Shown: positions 6,123-9,395 of the stretch, piece by piece
Layout: each line of letters begins with the position of its first letter
Numbering within the stretch: position 1 is the stretch's first letter
NCBI GenBank assembly: GCA_030618205.1
Contig: JAUXDR010000019.1
Coordinates: 1 to 9,395 of the forward strand
DNA from: Deltaproteobacteria bacterium
GTDB lineage: Bacteria; Desulfobacterota; Dissulfuribacteria; Dissulfuribacterales; UBA3076
Direction: 5' to 3'
Length of the DNA stretch: 9,395 nucleotides
Program-made: the position numbers and the translations under genes
The notes under the pieces: generated by a model
The model's database searches: none
Told to the model about the DNA's origin: nothing
Seen by the model: only the letters and a program-made list of their open reading frames with translations

Positions 6123-6638
6123 ATGCCTCTAATTAAAAACAAAAAACTGCGGGAACAGATTGAAAATATGGTGAAGGAAGACCCCAACAAGAATGTTTAT
6201 AACATATCCAGGGAAATGGGCCTGCCTGAGCGGGCGGTGATGGAATGCCTGCCAGGGGAGATGGCGTGGAGGGTGAAGGCAAGCGCATTTGATGAAATCA
6301 CGGAAGAAGTTGCCACGTGGGGGCCGGTGCTCATCATTGTCCAGAATGATTCGGTAATCTTCGAGGTAAAGGCCCCTCTGCCAAGGGGAATCTACGCAAA
6401 AGGCTTCTATAATATCATTGGCAGGGAAGGCCCCGCGGGCGGGCATTTCAAAATAGACCACCTTTCGGCCATCTACTTTGTGGAAAAGCCGTTCATGGGG
6501 CTTCCGAGCCTTTCAATCCAGTTCTTCAATTTAAAAGGCGATCCCATGTTCAAGGTCTATGTGGGGCGGGATAAAGACAGAAAGCTGCTCCCGGAGCAGG
6601 AGGAGAAATTTAAACAGCTCAGGAGCAGGTTTGAATAA
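6123..6638 (+). CDS. hutX: HutX/ChuX-type cytoplasmic haem carrier
   Basis: The protein has 171 residues, the normal size for the HutX/ChuX family. Family members are cytoplasmic dimers that bind haem and hand it to HutZ or HutW-type degraders. The N-terminal helical part (LREQIENMVKEDPNKNVYNI, then a helix-turn-helix-like SREMGLPERAVMECLP) is typical. It is followed by the beta-rich core with WGPVLIIVQNDSVIFEVKAPLP, GYN-like GFYNIIGREGP and HLSAIYFVEKPFMGLPSLSI. It ends in FKVYVGRDKDRKLLPEQEEKF, a family hallmark. The ATG at 6123 is preferred over an in-frame TTG at 6117 because AAGGAG at 6108-6113 lies nine bases from the ATG and only three from the TTG. The gene's stop overlaps a possible next start (TAATG). 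The neighbours fit: hutW-like upstream, importer genes downstream. Confidence 0.88.
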   Translation: MPLIKNKKLREQIENMVKEDPNKNVYNISREMGLPERAVMECLPGEMAWRVKASAFDEITEEVATWGPVLIIVQNDSVIFEVKAPLPRGIYAKGFYNIIGREGPAGGHFKIDHLSAIYFVEKPFMGLPSLSIQFFNLKGDPMFKVYVGRDKDRKLLPEQEEKFKQLRSRFE

Positions 6639-6928
6639 TGAAGTCAAAAGTCAAATTGCGATTCAGGGACCCAGCCCGAAGGGTTGGGACTTTGTCTCGC
6701 GAAGCGAGCAAAGCAAAGTCAAAATACAAAAACGGTGATGACACCTTTTCCCATGACAGGGTGACCGACGATGTCCTTAACGCCCATACATCCTTCCTGA
6801 TCATGGAAAATCTCCTCACCCTGGGCGTTGACAATATCGGCGACGAACGGCTTGCGGATAAGTCTGATGCCTTTGACTACGAGGAGAGGGGAAGGTTCTT
6901 CTATGGGAGCTTGAGAATGTTCTTTTAG
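6638..6928 (+). CDS. Doubtful small ORF of unknown function
   Basis: A 96-codon frame starts at an ATG overlapping the hutX stop (TAATG) and ends at a TAG overlapping the GTG of the next ORF (TAGTG). Its position and coupling would suit an operon gene. The first 28 or so residues are encoded by a repeat with two hairpins and are basic and low in information. The rest (from about DDTFSHDRVTDDVLNAHTSF) has coding-like codon use, but I recognise no family, no membrane helix and no motif. The opposite strand is also open in the same codon register at 6719-6988 and looks almost as protein-like, so the coding strand is uncertain. It could be a real small protein, a gene remnant in either direction, or intergenic repeat DNA. 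Confidence 0.3.
   Translation: MKSKVKLRFRDPARRVGTLSREASKAKSKYKNGDDTFSHDRVTDDVLNAHTSFLIMENLLTLGVDNIGDERLADKSDAFDYEERGRFFYGSLRMFF
6642..6724. repeat. Structured element with two hairpins bounded by 8-bp direct repeats
   Basis: The sequence AGTCAAAA occurs at 6642-6649 and again at 6717-6724. Between them lie a hairpin at 6670-6688 (CCCAGCC pairing with GGTTGGG, one G-T pair) and a second at 6688-6720. The second hairpin has an outer stem GACTTTG/CAAAGTC and an inner stem CTCGC-GAA-GCGAG. The layout resembles a small dispersed palindromic repeat, possibly an insertion with a short target duplication. It could also act on mRNA stability between hutX and the transporter genes. No U-run follows, so it is not a typical terminator. 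Confidence 0.6.
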
Positions 6929-7500
6929 TGATACGTCCCGGCAGTAAAATGGTTTCAGAAAACAGAAAAGAGCGCTACTGGCAGCCATGGGAGCTTATCA
7001 CCATAGGAACCTTTGCCGCGCTCATAAAGATTTCCACAATGCTCATCGCCATCGCCGGAGGCGGCATGAATCCCGTCTCCCTGATCGGCAAGAACGTGGT
7101 TGCCACGGCCCTTCTCATCGTGCTGGCCTACAAAGTGAGGAAGTTCGGGACACTCACCGTGTTTGTGCTGGTCAGCACCATGGTATCGCTTCTGCTCATG
7201 GGTGGAAACATGATGACAATCCCCGGCATGATAGCAGCCGGCATTTTATGCGACTGCCTTATCGTGCTTTCAGGAGGATACAAAAAGGCATGGGCCCTGG
7301 TGGCGGGAGTTGGTCTCTTCGACCTGCTGTCCCGCGCCATCTCCCTGGGTTATTCGTACATGCTCACGAGAGAGGAATTGGGGTTTTTTTACATGGGAGC
7401 AGTGGTTGTGGGAATAGGATATTTCGGATGCGTCATTGGGCTTCCCTGCGGCATATATTTTGTAAAGGAACTGCGCCATGCATGCATTGTCAGGGAATGA
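6928..7500 (+). CDS. ECF transporter S component (substrate-binding membrane subunit)
   Basis: The product is 190 residues from a GTG at 6928, or 183 from an ATG at 6949; neither has a strong ribosome site, so the start is uncertain. Six hydrophobic helices are visible at about 22-45, 50-70, 75-92, 95-115, 119-141 and 153-178, the size and topology of ECF S components. The early NPVSLIGKNVVATALL and KFGTLTV segments resemble the Trep_Strep/MptA-like S families, but I cannot assign a family firmly. It overlaps the ecfT gene by 23 bases and is followed by the ATPase gene, so it is the dedicated S component of a complete ECF system. The helices contain many methionines, including MGGNMMTIPGM, which might serve as haem ligands, and no histidine except near the C-terminus. 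The substrate is inferred to be haem or a related tetrapyrrole from the hutW/hutX neighbours; a vitamin or metal is not excluded. Confidence 0.75.
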   Translation: MIRPGSKMVSENRKERYWQPWELITIGTFAALIKISTMLIAIAGGGMNPVSLIGKNVVATALLIVLAYKVRKFGTLTVFVLVSTMVSLLLMGGNMMTIPGMIAAGILCDCLIVLSGGYKKAWALVAGVGLFDLLSRAISLGYSYMLTREELGFFYMGAVVVGIGYFGCVIGLPCGIYFVKELRHACIVRE

Positions 7501-8242
7501 GCCCCGGAGAGAGAGCTTTATCGAGGCATTGGACGCACGGACCAAGATGTTTATCTGCCTTTTGTGCTCAGTGGTGGTGATATTTCTTAAAGACGTCTAT
7601 TCTCTCTCTCTTCTCCTTTCCGCGAGCTTCATATATGTAATGCTCCTAAAAAAGACGCGCGTTTTGCTCATTGCTTATGGCGCCGTGGCCGTCATGGCAC
7701 TTGTAGCGTTCCTGTGTGTGCAGGTCTTGTCAATATTCATGCCCCAGATACTCAGCAAGGGCTATGGGATGGTTCTGAATCCCTTTTTGAGGGTAATCAT
7801 CCTTGTAAACGTTATACTGGCCATGGCCCTTTCTTCGCGCATCCAGGAGATTCTCACCGCCCTGAAATCCCTGCGGCTTCCCCTTTTCCTTTATCTGCCG
7901 GCGGTGGTCATGATCCGTTTTATTCCGGGCTTTATTAACGACATAAAACAGGTAAGCGAGGCCCTGAAAATACGGGGCTACAAAATAAATCCGGCATCCC
8001 TTACATTCCGGCCTCTTCTGACCTTGCGGCTTGTCTTTGTTCCCGTGGTCATAAGGGCGCTCCGTTCCTCGGACGAGCTGGCGGTGGCAGCTGAACTCAA
8101 GGGACTTGGAGGCACCGCTTCCATGACCTTTTTCAAAAGGAAAAATCTCGTTTTCAGAGATTACTGCACAGGGGCTTTCGCCCTGTTCCTGCTGGCAGCG
8201 GCCGTATTCCTGCAGTACAGGAACATCTTCACCGCCGCGTAA
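7478..8242 (+). CDS. ecfT: ECF transporter transmembrane component EcfT (CbiQ family)
   Basis: The protein has 254 residues. It is the membrane scaffold that couples ATP hydrolysis by EcfA to movement of the S component. Hydrophobic helices occur at about 24-60 (two), 62-90, 102-122, 135-150 and 230-250. The coupling-helix signature ALKIRGY (162-168) is a good Ala-x-x-Arg-Gly match. The second coupling motif, normally of the A-x-x-R-G type, here reads A-E-L-K-G (205-209), with lysine in place of arginine. The N-terminal LDARTKMFICL is the usual EcfT opening (LDPRTKL). The ATG has AAGGA eight bases upstream and overlaps the S-component gene by 23 bases; the EcfA gene follows after 16 bases. 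Tight packing suggests one transcript for the three subunits. Confidence 0.85.
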   Translation: MHALSGNEPRRESFIEALDARTKMFICLLCSVVVIFLKDVYSLSLLLSASFIYVMLLKKTRVLLIAYGAVAVMALVAFLCVQVLSIFMPQILSKGYGMVLNPFLRVIILVNVILAMALSSRIQEILTALKSLRLPLFLYLPAVVMIRFIPGFINDIKQVSEALKIRGYKINPASLTFRPLLTLRLVFVPVVIRALRSSDELAVAAELKGLGGTASMTFFKRKNLVFRDYCTGAFALFLLAAAVFLQYRNIFTAA

Positions 8243-8258
8243 AGGAACCCTTGTCTTC

Positions 8259-9395
8259 ATGATACATCTGAAAGATATCTCTTATAAATACCCTTTTCAG
8301 AACAAAAACGCGCTGGAATCCATAACTCAACATATAAGACGAGGCGAGACGGTTCTCTGCACCGGCCCCAGCGGCTGTGGGAAATCCACTCTCATCAGAC
8401 TGATTAACGGCCTGGCCCCCCATTATTACAAGGGCAGCCTTATGGGCGGCGTCCATGTAAACAACATCGACAACGCGACGAGAAAGATCCATGACATATC
8501 AAAACATGTGGGGACGCTGTTTCAGGACCCGGAACACCAGTTTTTCGCCCTGAAAGTGGAGGATGAGCTGGTATTCGCCCATGAATGCCGCGGAACAAAG
8601 CAGGAGCGTATCGCGGAAATTCTCAGCCGGATGATGGATAAATTCTCACTTGAGCGCCTGAAAGATTCGGAAATTTTCGATCTGTCCGAGGGTGAGAAGC
8701 AGAAGGTGGCCCTTGCCTCCATAATGTCCCTTTCTCCAGGAGTGATTATCCTGGATGAACCCACCGCCAACCTCGACCCCGAGGCCGCAGCGGATCTCGC
8801 GAATATGCTCGGGGCCTTAAAAGATGAAGGCATAACCATTTTTATAGTGGACCACCGGCTTTACTGGCTGAAGGATCTTGTGGACAGGGTGTTGATCCTC
8901 CGAAACGGCCGGATTGCCTCCCAGGGGAATTTTTCCATACTTGAAGACGAAAAACTTATCTCAAAAAATGGCCTCAGGCGGACGGATGTAAAGGATCCCA
9001 GAGGGACTCTCCCCAGAGCCGTGGACGCGGAAGGCCCCGGCATCCGGCTTGAAGATGTCACATTCGCCTATAAGGGACAGGCTCCCATATTCCAGTCGGT
9101 TAACACTTTCCTTCCCCTGGGGAAAGTGGTAGCTGTTACAGGCAGAAACGGCGCTGGAAAGACTACCTTCGCCAGGCTCCTTACAGGACTCATAAAGATG
9201 CAGTCGGGCCGGATTTTTCTGAACGGGAAACCGGTAAGTCCCGCTGAACTGCTCAGGCGGTCAAGCGTGGTTCTCCAGAACACCGATCACCAGCTCCACA
9301 TGAAAACCGTGAAATCGGAACTGGAGATATCGGCCAGGGATATTCCAGTGAAAGATAGGAAACGGAAGATAGATGAAATGCTGGAGCTTCTGGAC
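8259..9395 (+). CDS. ECF transporter tandem ATPase EcfA (3' end outside window)
   Basis: The frame is open from the ATG at 8259 to the window edge, giving 379 codons with no stop. It encodes two fused ABC ATPase domains, as in dedicated ECF systems that use one double-domain EcfA instead of separate EcfA1 and EcfA2. Domain 1 is complete: Walker A GPSGCGKST (36-44), Q-loop Q89 in LFQDPEHQFF, signature LSEGE (142-146), Walker B VIILDEP (162-168), D-loop NLD and switch H199. A linker follows, then domain 2 with Walker A GRNGAGKTT (295-303) and Q340 in VVLQNTDHQL. Its signature, Walker B and switch lie beyond the edge. The Q-loops followed by D-x-x-Q-F/L (DPEHQFF, NTDHQL) are typical of EcfA. AAAGGA at 8241-8246, overlapping the ecfT stop, is the likely ribosome site, although 12 bases from the ATG. 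Confidence 0.9.
   Translation, partial: MIHLKDISYKYPFQNKNALESITQHIRRGETVLCTGPSGCGKSTLIRLINGLAPHYYKGSLMGGVHVNNIDNATRKIHDISKHVGTLFQDPEHQFFALKVEDELVFAHECRGTKQERIAEILSRMMDKFSLERLKDSEIFDLSEGEKQKVALASIMSLSPGVIILDEPTANLDPEAAADLANMLGALKDEGITIFIVDHRLYWLKDLVDRVLILRNGRIASQGNFSILEDEKLISKNGLRRTDVKDPRGTLPRAVDAEGPGIRLEDVTFAYKGQAPIFQSVNTFLPLGKVVAVTGRNGAGKTTFARLLTGLIKMQSGRIFLNGKPVSPAELLRRSSVVLQNTDHQLHMKTVKSELEISARDIPVKDRKRKIDEMLELLD

Noticed and set aside
6670..6720. Intrinsic terminator after hutX.
   Set aside because: The hairpins are not followed by a U-run on either strand, and the downstream genes lack a strong promoter of their own, so readthrough is likely needed.
6987..7580. A + strand frame of 197 codons across the S component and ecfT.
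   Set aside because: It is an out-of-frame shadow rich in H, R and G; the S component frame has clear membrane helices and correct operon overlaps.

Overview
The window reads as a haem (iron-tetrapyrrole) acquisition and breakdown locus of a Gram-negative anaerobe. A TonB-dependent outer-membrane receptor and Sec signal peptides point to a didermic cell. A HutW/ChuW-type radical SAM protein points to oxygen-independent haem cleavage. The mixture, including an ECF-type importer and a DPOR-like domain, would fit a sulfate-reducing or syntrophic member of the Desulfobacterota. That placement is inference; no marker gene is present.

Layout: two gene blocks diverge from a control region at about 3697-3998. 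The leftward block (3696 down to 231) encodes a TonB-dependent receptor, a small four-helix membrane protein resembling a fragment of haem-copper oxidase/NO reductase subunit I, and a cysteine-rich periplasmic binding protein of the TroA/BtuF type. No permease or ATPase for that binding protein lies in the block. Left of it, positions 1-230 hold no convincing gene. This segment does hold a second copy of the 33-bp promoter-like sequence that precedes the receptor gene, so a further leftward transcript probably starts there.

The rightward block (3999 to the window end) encodes a small FMN-type split-barrel protein, a HutW-like radical SAM protein with an added N-terminal PCP_red domain (known from light-independent protochlorophyllide reductase), a HutX/ChuX-type haem carrier, and a doubtful small ORF that begins inside a structured repeat. 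It then encodes a three-gene ECF transporter: S component, EcfT, and a tandem-ATPase EcfA cut by the window edge.

Working model (inference): the receptor brings haem or a related tetrapyrrole across the outer membrane. The binding protein and/or the membrane protein handle it in the periplasm, and the ECF transporter carries it across the inner membrane instead of the usual HutBCD/HmuTUV importer. HutX receives it in the cytoplasm. The radical SAM enzyme opens the ring and releases iron, and the flavin split-barrel protein may reduce a product or bind haem. The most notable points are the pairing of a dedicated ECF importer with hutW/hutX, the PCP_red-HutW fusion, and the repeated promoter element.
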